Assembly: GCF_014649495.1 (NCBI RefSeq)
Contig: NZ_BMTD01000007.1
Location: 62,001 to 126,000 of the forward strand
Direction: 5' to 3'
Length of the DNA: 64,000 bases
DNA from: Streptomyces filipinensis
Lineage (GTDB): Bacteria > Actinomycetota > Actinomycetes > Streptomycetales > Streptomycetaceae
The first letter of the stretch is position 1. Every line of letters begins with the position of its first letter. This document shows positions 31,788-39,953 of the stretch, in pieces. Under the pieces are notes generated by a model. It was not told where the DNA came from. It ran no database searches and saw only the letters and a list, made by a program, of their open reading frames with translations. Made by a program: the position numbers and the translations under genes.

Positions 31788-33962
31788 TCACTCCGGGATC
31801 AGGTCGCGCAGATTTTCCGGGGTGACGATCCGGGAGTCCGGGTGCAGTCCCTCCGGCCGCTGCAGGCCGACGTAGGTGACCGGGCCGTCCGGGGCCGCCA
31901 CCGTACCGTCCCACTCGGTCACGGTGGTGCCGCGTCCGGCCAGCAGCCCGGCGAGATACCCCACCGTGAGGTACTCGCGCTCGACGATGCCGCGCAGCAG
32001 CGTCGCCACCGACACCCGGTTGCCCTCCACCCGGTTGGCCGCCGGATGCCCCTTGAGGTACAGGTGCAGCCACTTCGCGTGCCACCGGCCGTCGGCGTCG
32101 CGCAGGAACGCCAGCGGCAGCGCGACCCGGCCGGGCCCGCGCAGCTCCGACTTCATCCGTACCGTGCGCGGCTCGAAGGGGCGGCCGGCCTGCTCGGACT
32201 CGCGCAGCATGAACCCGAAGAAGGACTCCTCGACCTCTTCGAAGCCCTCCCCGGAGTAGATGTCGACCTGCGGGACGACGAACGTGCCGCGCACGGCACC
32301 CAGGCGCAGGTTGATGAACTCCGAGGCACCGTCGGGGGCTTCGGTGATGTCGCCGGAGTGCTCGCCCTCGACGTCGGACAGGGCCGTCCAGGACAGCCAG
32401 GTGACCGTCTCGTAGTCGGCGTCGAGCAGCAGCGCCGACAGGTCGTAGTCGGTGGGCCCGCCGGACTCCTTCCAGTAGACGAAGAAGCGCAGCAGCTCGC
32501 CGTCGACGGGGGAGAGGGAGCCGCGCGGCAGCACGCCCAGGCCGGACGCGGTCGCCTTGCCGCTGAGCGGCAGCGCCACGTCGAGCACGTCGGGGTCGAC
32601 CAGCAGCCGGTCCACGGCCGGGAGCCGGCGGCCGATCTCCTGGTCCAGTGCGCGGCTCAGCCGCTCGCGTTCCGGCGGCAGCAGGGGCGGGCGGGTGTCG
32701 TCGGTGACCCAGGCGCGGCCCCGCCGGCTCACGAACACCCGGCGGCCTTCCCCCGCCTCGGCACGGTTGTACAGATGCTCGCGCACCGAGAGCAGGACCC
32801 GCCCGGACGCCTCGCCGGCGACCTCCTCGGCCGCGGCGACCACGGTGTCGCGCTCCTCCTGGGTGCGGGCCGTGCGCAGCAGCCGGTCCAGGGCGCGGAA
32901 CAGCTTCCCGGGAGCGGACCGCAGCAGCCGAACCGCCCCGGTGACGTCGCCGGCCGCGAGGAGCTCCTCGACGCGGCCCTCGAAGGACGGCGCCCGGCGC
33001 TCACCGCGGGCGACGGCGAACACGTCGACGGCGTGCGGCCACTGGGGGTACTCGTGCGGGTGCAGCCGCTCCCCGAGGCGCTTGAACGCCTCCCGGTGGG
33101 CGGAGACGTCCGCCAGCTTGGCGGGGGAGGCGGCGACGACGGCGTCCAGTCCCGCGAGCAGCGCGCGGCGCACCGGCCGGGACAGCCCCCGGAACCGGGT
33201 GGGCTCCTGAAGGGTCACGTCGCCGTCGGACAGCGCGCAGGCCAGGCGGAGCACGTCGGTGACGGTGTCCAGCAGCAGGTCGGCGCCCGCCCGCAGCCGT
33301 GCCCGGTTGACCACGGCCCGGTTCTCCCGCACGGGGATCACCTCGGGCTGCGGCCCGGTCACGCAGTGCCCGGCGAGCACCTCCAGGTCGCGCAGGCCGT
33401 CCTCGCCCAGCGGGGTGCTGCTGCCGGCCAGGGCGAGGTACAGCGCGGTGACCTCGTCCTCCAGCGGAGCGCCGAGGTCCAGCACGGTCAGGCGGTCGCC
33501 CGCCGCCGGGATCAGCTCGTCGTGCCGGGCGAGCACCTCGGCGTAGGTGTGCCGGTAGCGGCCGTACGACGGCAGGGTCAGCAGGTCGACCACCCCGCTG
33601 ATCAGCTGCTTCAGCGTGCCCGTGCGGGTGGAGTCGTCGGTGAGCGCCTCGTCGACGCAACGCATCCAGAACTCGACGGTGTCGGGGACGTTCGCCGGGA
33701 AGTCGACGAAGTAGACGTTGTGCTCGACGTGGTCGCCGACCAGCTCGCGGACCGCCGCCAGGGTGCGTACGGCGGTGTCGGCGACCACGTCCTCGGACTG
33801 TGCCGACAGGTGCCCGAGAGCGGCCGCGGAGAGCTTGAAGCCCACCGACATCAGCGCGGCGTCGAACTGCCGCGCCGTCACCTCGCCGCTTCCGGCGGCT
33901 CCGGTGGGGGCGGGGATGCGGTGGGTGTGCCGTACGACCAGCTGTTCGAGGGTGTCGCGCAT
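31788..33962 (-). CDS. TerD-domain protein (tellurite-resistance-like)
   Basis: The 724-residue cytosolic protein has a C-terminal TerD-like domain (about 490-640): DYDLSALLLDADYETVTWLSWTALSD, EHSGDITEAPDGASEFINLRL and FVVPQVDIYSGEGFEEVEESFFGFM, the calcium-binding beta-sandwich pattern of TerD/CABP proteins. The N-terminal 480 residues are mainly helical, starting MRDTLEQLVVRHTHRIPAP, and I do not recognise them. Other ter genes (terB, terC, terZ) are absent nearby. The start at 33962 is chosen because it opens the conserved helical region; no strong Shine-Dalgarno precedes it. TerD proteins are linked to phage, colicin and oxyanion stress, so a stress role is plausible. Confidence 0.8.
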   Translation of the reverse strand: MRDTLEQLVVRHTHRIPAPTGAAGSGEVTARQFDAALMSVGFKLSAAALGHLSAQSEDVVADTAVRTLAAVRELVGDHVEHNVYFVDFPANVPDTVEFWMRCVDEALTDDSTRTGTLKQLISGVVDLLTLPSYGRYRHTYAEVLARHDELIPAAGDRLTVLDLGAPLEDEVTALYLALAGSSTPLGEDGLRDLEVLAGHCVTGPQPEVIPVRENRAVVNRARLRAGADLLLDTVTDVLRLACALSDGDVTLQEPTRFRGLSRPVRRALLAGLDAVVAASPAKLADVSAHREAFKRLGERLHPHEYPQWPHAVDVFAVARGERRAPSFEGRVEELLAAGDVTGAVRLLRSAPGKLFRALDRLLRTARTQEERDTVVAAAEEVAGEASGRVLLSVREHLYNRAEAGEGRRVFVSRRGRAWVTDDTRPPLLPPERERLSRALDQEIGRRLPAVDRLLVDPDVLDVALPLSGKATASGLGVLPRGSLSPVDGELLRFFVYWKESGGPTDYDLSALLLDADYETVTWLSWTALSDVEGEHSGDITEAPDGASEFINLRLGAVRGTFVVPQVDIYSGEGFEEVEESFFGFMLRESEQAGRPFEPRTVRMKSELRGPGRVALPLAFLRDADGRWHAKWLHLYLKGHPAANRVEGNRVSVATLLRGIVEREYLTVGYLAGLLAGRGTTVTEWDGTVAAPDGPVTYVGLQRPEGLHPDSRIVTPENLRDLIPE

Positions 33963-34018
33963 TGCGGCATGATCGCAGAGGCGTGCGGGCCGCTGCACCG
34001 CAATTCGGCGCGTATCGA

Positions 34019-34035
34019 GGGGACGGCCCGTCCCC
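34019..34035 (-). terminator. Short hairpin after the secreted protein gene
   Basis: GGGGACG and CGTCCCC form a 7-base stem with a three-base loop, 8 bases beyond the stop codon of the minus-strand gene ending at 34043. Confidence 0.55.
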
Positions 34036-34042
34036 GGAGCGG

Positions 34043-34504
34043 TCAGTCCCAGAGCGGGTAGGTCATGACCTGCTTGAAGGCGTCCGGCCGGGTGTCGGTG
34101 TAGGTCAGGGTCATCTGCGTGTAGCGCGCGAAGGACGGGTGCCGCGTCCACTGCTTCCCGCCGGTGAGCCGGACGACGACCGGGTAGCTGTGGAAGGTGC
34201 CGGCCGCGCAGTACGGCGTGCAGTCGTTGACCCAGTTCACGCCCACGGCCTTCGCCGCGTCCGGACCCCACTCGGTCCAGTGGAGTCCGGAGAGCCGGCT
34301 GTTGCCGTCGCCGCAGGCGAGGATGAAGTCCGCGGGGCGGACGTTCCGGTGGAAGAAACAGTCGATCAGCACGGGCCGTGTCGTCTCGGACTTCGCGTGC
34401 GTCGCGGCCGGAGCCGGCGGGCTGGCCGAGGCCGTCGTCATCGCCCCTGTCAGCAGGGCTCCTGCCGCGAGGGTGGCTGCCGTTCCCACCAGTGATCCGC
34501 GCAT
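34043..34504 (-). CDS. Small secreted protein of unknown function
   Basis: The 153-residue precursor has a Sec signal (MRGSLVGTAATLAAGALLTGAMTTASASP). The mature domain of about 125 residues has five cysteines (DCFFHRN, LACGDGNSR, CTPYC) that could form disulfides, plus the sequence SGLHWTEWGPDAAKAVGVNWVNDC. I recognise it only as a Streptomyces-type secreted hypothetical. The ATG at 34504 is preferred over an in-frame GTG at 34543 because GGGAG lies 7 bases before it and the signal peptide then has normal length. It appears to have its own promoter. Confidence 0.8.
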   Translation of the reverse strand: MRGSLVGTAATLAAGALLTGAMTTASASPPAPAATHAKSETTRPVLIDCFFHRNVRPADFILACGDGNSRLSGLHWTEWGPDAAKAVGVNWVNDCTPYCAAGTFHSYPVVVRLTGGKQWTRHPSFARYTQMTLTYTDTRPDAFKQVMTYPLWD

Positions 34505-34546
34505 GGCCGCTCCCACTGTCGTTCTGTGTCCGACCGCGTTCACTTG

Positions 34547-34576
34547 ACGCTACGACCGTGCGGCCATTTGCACCAA
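34547..34576 (-). promoter_or_regulatory. Housekeeping-type promoter for secreted protein
   Basis: On the minus strand TTGGTG (34576-34571) and TAGCGT (34552-34547) are 18 bases apart, fitting a HrdB-type promoter about 43 bases before the ATG at 34504. Confidence 0.4.
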
Positions 34577-34597
34577 TCGCGCAGGTCGCGCGGCGTG

Positions 34598-35374
34598 TCA
34601 CCCGTGTTTGAGGGTGAGGCCGTAGAACGCGACGCGGGCACCGGCGGTGGTGCTCTCCGAGGAGGACTGGTTGTAGGAGCCGGCTTTGAAGTACTGCTTG
34701 TACTGCTGGAACGACGACGGGATGCCGTAGTGGGTGGTGGTGCCGTTGACGGTCAGGTCGATGGTGTTCCCGCCGGAGACGGCGATGGTGTAGCTCCAGG
34801 TCTTGCCCACCGCCACGTGCCCCACGGGGTGCGTGGTCTGTCCGCCGGCCGGTGAGTTCTCCGTGCCGAGGACGATGTCGCCGTTCGCGCGGTAGTACAG
34901 CTCCAGCAGTGGCTTGGTGGAGGAGCCGCCGCTGCCGAGGTGGATCTGCCCGACGCACACGTTCTCCGTCACGGACACCACGCGCAGGGTCGCGCTCATC
35001 CGGTGCGAGCCGGACAGTGCCCAGTCGGCGGCGCTGCCGTCGCGGTTCATCTCGCGCAGTTCGGAGCGGGCGTAGTGGGAGTTCGGCGTCGTCACGCCCT
35101 TCTCGGGCGCCCAGAAGGTCATGGCCCCGTCACGGGTGTCGGTGTAGAAGTACGCGTCCTGGTAGCCGTCCGCGCCCTGGAGCCGGGACGACGGGATGGT
35201 GGTCGGGTGGCCGGGGGAGCCGACGGGCTCCTGCAGCTCCCAGACCGACAGGTCGAAGTTGCCGCCGGGCGCCGCATGCGGGTCGGCGGCGCTCGCGCGG
35301 GGGCCGGCGAGCAGGGTGAGCGCGAGGGCGAGACAGGCGGTGGTCGGCGTCGCGAGGAGCCGGGTCCGGGTCAT
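34598..35374 (-). CDS. Secreted alginate lyase, polysaccharide lyase family 7
   Basis: The 258-residue precursor has a signal peptide (residues 1-30, ending ASAA). All three PL7 signatures follow: RSELRE (103-108), QIH (143-145) and YFKAGSYNQ (228-236). Gln143, His145 and Tyr234 are the catalytic residues that cleave alginate by beta-elimination. In PL7 the QIH variant is usually associated with activity on poly-guluronate. No carbohydrate-binding module is attached. It should be secreted by Sec or Tat. Its upstream region carries a nested palindrome typical of regulator binding, and a chitinase and a GH31 enzyme are nearby on the same strand. Confidence 0.93.
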   Translation of the reverse strand: MTRTRLLATPTTACLALALTLLAGPRASAADPHAAPGGNFDLSVWELQEPVGSPGHPTTIPSSRLQGADGYQDAYFYTDTRDGAMTFWAPEKGVTTPNSHYARSELREMNRDGSAADWALSGSHRMSATLRVVSVTENVCVGQIHLGSGGSSTKPLLELYYRANGDIVLGTENSPAGGQTTHPVGHVAVGKTWSYTIAVSGGNTIDLTVNGTTTHYGIPSSFQQYKQYFKAGSYNQSSSESTTAGARVAFYGLTLKHG

Positions 35375-35393
35375 GTGGGGGTCCCTTCCGTCG

Positions 35394-35440
35394 GACCAAG
35401 GATGAGTTCATATATGTGAACTCTGAACGCATCCTTGGTC
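35394..35440. promoter_or_regulatory. Nested palindromes upstream of the alginate lyase
   Basis: An outer perfect 11-base inverted repeat (GACCAAGGATG at 35394-35404 and complement at 35430-35440) encloses an inner dyad GTTCA-N6-TGAAC (35406-35421) with an extra GAAC at about 35425. The inner site has a GntR-like form. It lies 20-66 bases before the ATG and is AT-rich at its centre. Confidence 0.6.
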
Positions 35441-35488
35441 GCTGGTGACCCGAGAAGCTAGAGGTCTGAACCGGGCACGTCAAGGGCT

Positions 35489-36697
35489 TCAGCAGGCGCC
35501 CTCGTCCTGCCACGGGCCCCATTCCGAGGCGCCGGGCACCTCGTTCTGGGTCCACCACTTGGCCTTCCAGTTGTGCTTGGCGTAGGAGACCTCGTTCCCC
35601 TGGGTGTACACCGCCGTCGAGCTCCACGCGGGCTTGCAGGACGCCGGCGTCGGCGTGGGGGTCGGCGTCGGCGTGGCGGTGGGCGGGGTGACGCCGGCGA
35701 ACTTCACCGAGTACGTCGCGAAGTCCCACGGGTTCTGGGGGACGCTGGAGCATGTCCCGGAGGTACGGCCGCCGTTGTCGGGCGGGCTGCACTGCCGGTC
35801 CCGGTTCAGGGACCAGAACGTGAACCGGTCCATGTGGTGGCTCGTCGCGTAGTCCAGCACGGTCTGGAAGTCCGCCTGGGTGAAGTACTCACCGGTGTCG
35901 CTGCGACCGTTCATGCCGGAGAAGCCCTCGTGGGCGTACGCGGTCGCCTGGTCCCAGCCGAAGGTCGACTGCAGGATCGCGTTGAAGTTGGTCAGCGCGC
36001 CGGTCTGGCTCGCCGCGCCGTTGAAACCGCCGTCGAAGGGCATGATGGAGAAGTTGTTCGGGGTGAACCCCTGGGACTTGGCCTCCAGCAGCATCTGCTT
36101 GCCGAACCAGCCGGTGCCGTCCGCGGTGCCGGCCGTGGTCACGGAGACGTACAGGCCAGGGTTGTTCTGCTGGAGGATCTTGGCCGCGCCGATCTCGTTC
36201 CTGATGGCCGCCGTGTTCTCGTACTCCGGCTCCTCCAGGTCGAAGTCGATGGCGTGCAGCCCGTACTTGGTGATGACCTGCTGGTACGCCGCCGCCGTGG
36301 ACGCCGCGTCGGAGCAGGCCTGGCCGAGCTTGGTGCCGCCGTAGCCGCCGATGGAGACCGACACGTCACCGCCCTTGGCGCGGATCGTGCTGATCATCGA
36401 CTGCACCGCCGTGTCCGAGGAGACGGGCGCGGTGCCGCCCCAGGTCGGCGAGCAGTCACCGCCGGCGGGGGCGAGGACGAACGCCAGCTGGAACGCCTTG
36501 AGGCCGGTGGCGTCCATGATGGCCGCCGGGTCCGGCGGGTCGTTGTCCAGCGGCATCAGATACGGGGCGGCGGCGTACCAGCGGTTGCCGAGCGCGGTGG
36601 TCGCGCCCGAGGCGTTGCCCGCGACGAACGCGGCGGTGCCCGCGGCGGCGAGCGTGACGGCCGTCGCCGCGCCCAGACATGCCCGAAGAGGTCTCAC
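35489..36697 (-). CDS. Secreted GH18 chitinase with C-terminal chitin-binding domain
   Basis: The 402-residue precursor starts at GTG 36697, with GGAGG 7 bases upstream. It has a signal peptide (RACLGAATAVTLAAAGTAAFVAGNASG). The GH18 catalytic barrel contains VSIGGYGG and HAIDFDLEEPE, where Asp151, Asp153 and the acid Glu155 of DxxDxDxE are present but the first Asp is His148. A short Thr/Pro linker (TATPTPTPTPTPA) leads to a CBM5/12-type domain (WSSTAVYTQGNEVSYAKHNWKAKWWTQNEVPG). It hydrolyses chitin outside the cell. Two 12-base direct repeats upstream indicate DasR/GlcNAc control. Confidence 0.93.
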   Translation of the reverse strand: MRPLRACLGAATAVTLAAAGTAAFVAGNASGATTALGNRWYAAAPYLMPLDNDPPDPAAIMDATGLKAFQLAFVLAPAGGDCSPTWGGTAPVSSDTAVQSMISTIRAKGGDVSVSIGGYGGTKLGQACSDAASTAAAYQQVITKYGLHAIDFDLEEPEYENTAAIRNEIGAAKILQQNNPGLYVSVTTAGTADGTGWFGKQMLLEAKSQGFTPNNFSIMPFDGGFNGAASQTGALTNFNAILQSTFGWDQATAYAHEGFSGMNGRSDTGEYFTQADFQTVLDYATSHHMDRFTFWSLNRDRQCSPPDNGGRTSGTCSSVPQNPWDFATYSVKFAGVTPPTATPTPTPTPTPASCKPAWSSTAVYTQGNEVSYAKHNWKAKWWTQNEVPGASEWGPWQDEGAC

Positions 36698-36782
36698 TGC
36701 GTGCCTCCAGAGGGTGGGGTGGGGAGGTCCCCTGAGCGGGGAGCCCCACCCTCCGGGAGCTGTTGCGGTCACGTCAATAGGC

Positions 36783-36816
36783 TGGACTAGACCAATGCTC
36801 GCTTTGGACTAGACCA
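36783..36816 (-). promoter_or_regulatory. Paired DasR-type (dre) 12-bp direct repeats of the chitinase promoter
   Basis: TGGACTAGACCA occurs twice, at 36783-36794 and 36805-36816, exactly 22 bases apart (two helical turns). It differs at one position from the core TGGTCTAGACCA of the DasR site and matches the 12-base direct repeats known in Streptomyces chitinase promoters. It lies 86-119 bases before the chitinase start and just after the GH31 stop. Confidence 0.8.
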
Positions 36817-36826
36817 TATGATCTCT

Positions 36827-39475
36827 TTACCTCCCGTCGACCAGTCGCACCGTGAACCCCCGGTCCAGTGGCAGGCTCGGGGTGGTGACGGTCGTGACGT
36901 GCGTGACAGGGTCGAACGACCAGGCGGAGGCGGGGAGTCGGCGGCCGTCGAGGAGCACCCGGGCGGGCGCCGGGCCGCCGTGCACGGTGAACCGGTAGCC
37001 ACGGGCGTCCACCTTGCCCGCGTAGTCGCCCCTGCTCGCGCCCACCGAGACGGTCGTCCCATGGCCGTCGTCCCGCATCGACACCCGCTGGGTGGCGGCC
37101 GCGCCCTTGGCGAAGTCGCGGGTCACCCCGTCGTCCTCGTACAGCGTGTAGCGGCTCGTGCCGTGGGCCGCCGGATACAGGTCCCAGTCCAGCTCGTGCC
37201 GGTCCCGGGTCTGCCAGCTCGTCGTCCCCTTCGGCCACATCGGTACGATCGCGCCCTCGCGCACGAACAGCGGGAGCGTGTCGAGCGGGGCGTGGTAGCC
37301 GTCGACCGTGGTCGGGCCCTGGTAGGTGCGGCCGGTCCGGTAGTCGGTCCAGGTGCCCTTCGGCAGGTAGATGCCGTCGCGGGTGTCGGAGTCCTGGTAG
37401 ACCGGGGCGACGAGGAAGTCGGGGCCCGACAGGAACTCGTACTTCGCGCCGTCCCCGAGGGTGCCGGGGTCCTCCGGATACTCCAGCCACAGCGGACGGA
37501 CCGCGCCGACCCCGGTCTTCGCCGCCTCGGCGGACAACGTGTACATGTACGGCAGCAGCCGCTCCTTGAGCTGCAGGTACGTGCGGTTGATCGAGGTGTA
37601 CGGCTCGCCGTCGAGCCAGGGCTGCTGGTCGGCGGGCTTGCCCGTGGTGCCGTCGCTCGCCCAGCCGTCCATGGTCATGACGGCCGGCAGGAACGCCTTC
37701 CACTGCAGGTCGCGGGCGTACATCTTGGCGTCGTGGCGGTAGATGCTGCCCACGTCACCGGTGTTGTAGGAGATGCCGGACAGGGTGGCGCCGGCGTAGG
37801 TCGGGATCTGCCAGCGGATGTAGTCCCAGGACAGCTTCTGGTCGCCGCTCCACAGCACGCCGCAGCGCTGGGCGCCCGCCCAGGACACCGGCAGCCACAC
37901 GAAGCCGCGCGCGTCGCTGTTGTCCTCGATGCCCTTCTTGGCGGCGTCGCACGCGTCGAGTGCGAACTTGTAGCCGTTGCCGACCCAGGCCACGTCCAGC
38001 TTGGCCACCCGCTGGCCGGCCTTGACCTGGTCGGCCAGCTTGTCGATGCCGTCCTGGGTCCACAGGCCCAGCTGGGCGTGGTGGTCCTGCAGGCCCTTGG
38101 CGGTCTGCTCCAGGTTCTCGTACCCGCAGCCGTAGCCGTCGTTGACCAGCATCCAGCCGAGCGGCATCTGGTGCTGTGTGTAGCCGTCGGCGATCCTCAG
38201 CGCGTCCAGGGTGTGCCGCTCCCCCCGGTTGGCGTTGTGCAGGTAGCAGTCGGAGTCGCCGGGTTCGAGGCCGTACACCGGTGGCATGAAGGGCTTGCCC
38301 ACCAGCGCCGTGTACTTGCCGATCACCTGCTTGGCGTCACCGAGGAAGTAGTAGGCGTCCAGGCGCCGTTCCTGCTGGCCGGTGGTCACGGGCTGGGCGA
38401 AGGTGTACACGCCCGGGGCGAAGGTGTTGCGGAAGACGCCGTAGCCCGCGCTGGAGAGGTAGAAGGGCTGGGAGTTGTTGTAGCCGCCCTCGTTCCAGTC
38501 GAAGCTGTTGGACACGTACATCGTCTGCCCGCGGTGCGAGAAGCTGCCGTTCTGTTCTCCGCCGCCGAAGAACTGCTCGTCCGCGCCGCGCACGAGGCTC
38601 TGCCGCATGCCGCCGGTCGACCAGCGCAGCGGCTTGTCCTCCTGCCAGATCCGGGTGCGGTTGTCGGGTCTGTACAGACCGAAGCGCAGGGGACTCTTGT
38701 ACACGCGCAGGACGGCCTGAGGGGAGCGGATGCCGTAGTAGTCGCCCGCGTCGAAGGACGAGGTGTGCCGCTCCGGGGCGGGCTGTCCGCGCACGATGGC
38801 GGTGCCGGCGGGATCGCTCAGCGAGCCGGACGGGTCGGCCTGCAGCCGCAGTTGACCCCCCGTCAGGAAGTCCGCCCGCGCGGTGAGCCGCCCGGCCTCG
38901 ACGGTGTAGCTTCCGGCGCCGCCCGAGAAGGACGTGAGGTCACCGGCGTCCGTGGTGGCGGGCAGGTAGGCGGTGCCGGTGAAGGAGCTGTCGTGCACGT
39001 CGTACGGCACGACCACCACGTGGTACGTCCCCGACGCCCGCGGGATCACCGTGGCCTCGGGATCGGCGGTGCCCGCGCTGGACGCCACCTGCTTGCCGTG
39101 GTCGTCGTACACGTACAGGTCGAAGTCGTCGGAGGGCTTCTCCCACTTCACCGACAGCGGGACGCCGCCCTCGGGGTTGTCGTCCCAGTAGCCGTCCGGC
39201 ACCGAGACGGTCAGGTCGAAACGGTCGCAGACCTTGTTGTCCGGGTCGGCCGGGGCGTCCGGACAGCTCTCGGTGCCGCCGCCGGTGCCCTTGGGGTAGG
39301 CCGGGCTCTGCCAGCTGACGCTGCCGTGGGCGGGGTCGAGTACGGCCCCGGTCGCGGTGGCGGCCCGGGCGGGTGCCGGGGCGGCGAGCGCGGTTCCCGT
39401 CAGGGCGGCGGCCAGCGCCAGCGGTACCCAGGCCGGCCACGGCACACGGTGGCGCAGTCTTCGCGGTCTTTGCAC
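36827..39475 (-). CDS. Secreted GH31 alpha-glucosidase or alpha-glucosyltransferase
   Basis: The 882-residue precursor has a signal peptide (VPLALAAALTGTALAAPAPARA). A pre-peptidase-C-like beta domain (about 50-170, DDFDLYVYDDHGKQVASSAGT) precedes the GH31 barrel and C-terminal beta domains. The nucleophile Asp lies in AKLDVAWVGNGY and the probable acid/base Asp in ISYNTGDVGSIY. These motifs are nearer to bacterial 6-alpha-glucosyl/isomaltosyl-transferases than to the WxDMNE maltase type, so transglycosylation is possible. Start is GTG with GAGGGGAG about 12 bases upstream. An operator-like nested dyad lies upstream. It should act outside the cell on alpha-glucans. Confidence 0.88.
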   Translation of the reverse strand: MQRPRRLRHRVPWPAWVPLALAAALTGTALAAPAPARAATATGAVLDPAHGSVSWQSPAYPKGTGGGTESCPDAPADPDNKVCDRFDLTVSVPDGYWDDNPEGGVPLSVKWEKPSDDFDLYVYDDHGKQVASSAGTADPEATVIPRASGTYHVVVVPYDVHDSSFTGTAYLPATTDAGDLTSFSGGAGSYTVEAGRLTARADFLTGGQLRLQADPSGSLSDPAGTAIVRGQPAPERHTSSFDAGDYYGIRSPQAVLRVYKSPLRFGLYRPDNRTRIWQEDKPLRWSTGGMRQSLVRGADEQFFGGGEQNGSFSHRGQTMYVSNSFDWNEGGYNNSQPFYLSSAGYGVFRNTFAPGVYTFAQPVTTGQQERRLDAYYFLGDAKQVIGKYTALVGKPFMPPVYGLEPGDSDCYLHNANRGERHTLDALRIADGYTQHQMPLGWMLVNDGYGCGYENLEQTAKGLQDHHAQLGLWTQDGIDKLADQVKAGQRVAKLDVAWVGNGYKFALDACDAAKKGIEDNSDARGFVWLPVSWAGAQRCGVLWSGDQKLSWDYIRWQIPTYAGATLSGISYNTGDVGSIYRHDAKMYARDLQWKAFLPAVMTMDGWASDGTTGKPADQQPWLDGEPYTSINRTYLQLKERLLPYMYTLSAEAAKTGVGAVRPLWLEYPEDPGTLGDGAKYEFLSGPDFLVAPVYQDSDTRDGIYLPKGTWTDYRTGRTYQGPTTVDGYHAPLDTLPLFVREGAIVPMWPKGTTSWQTRDRHELDWDLYPAAHGTSRYTLYEDDGVTRDFAKGAAATQRVSMRDDGHGTTVSVGASRGDYAGKVDARGYRFTVHGGPAPARVLLDGRRLPASAWSFDPVTHVTTVTTPSLPLDRGFTVRLVDGR

Positions 39476-39953
39476 GGCGGAACAGCTCCCCTCGCAGCAC
39501 TGCGGACTGACTGTTCTTGCTTCTGGTGCTCGTAAGCGCTCGAAATGAGCATCAATCGAGCAACTTCAAGCACGAAGACTCGGGGCTCATGCAGGTCCAT
39601 GTCAAGAGCGCTGTCCGTCACGGCCGAAGGGCCGGGGTGCCGCGGGTGCTGAGGAAGCTCATTGCGCAGAGGCGAAGCCTTTACAAAGGGTTGTCCCGGA
39701 TATCCGCGTACCCGTGGCGGACTGTCCGTCGCCTGAGGCACCCTTGACAGCGTGCGTACTGTTTCGCCACGTTTGAGCAGTCGCGCACGGAGGGGATTCG
39801 GCGCACATCGGTACCTAGGGCAGGACGCGCCCGGCGCGTCATGGGGGGAGCGGTCGCCCATGCGATCCATGAGCCATGATTCACACGCCTCACCGACCCG
39901 TGCCGCGTCGGGCACACCGCTCGCGGAGCCCGCGGAAGGGCGGTCGAACTGAG
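39476..39953. other. 478-bp intergenic region
   Basis: No gene is supported between the divergent GH31 and GNAT genes. It contains the nested GCTCG dyad (39527-39562), a TTGACA at 39743-39748, and a 7-base hairpin with three-base loop at 39824-39840 (GACGCGC/GCGCGTC). Confidence 0.5.
39527..39562. promoter_or_regulatory. Nested dyad, possible LacI-type operator upstream of GH31
   Basis: TGCTCG (39527-39532) pairs with CGAGCA (39557-39562), and inside it GCTC (39538-39541) pairs with GAGC (39547-39550). The two dyads share nearly the same centre. The site is 52-87 bases before the GH31 start, where sugar-responsive repressors usually bind. Confidence 0.5.

Noticed and set aside
31788..34958. 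1056-codon minus-strand frame upstream extension of the TerD gene
   Set aside because: The part above 33962 runs through the secreted-protein gene in another frame and is Arg-rich; the real start lies at the conserved MRDTLEQL.
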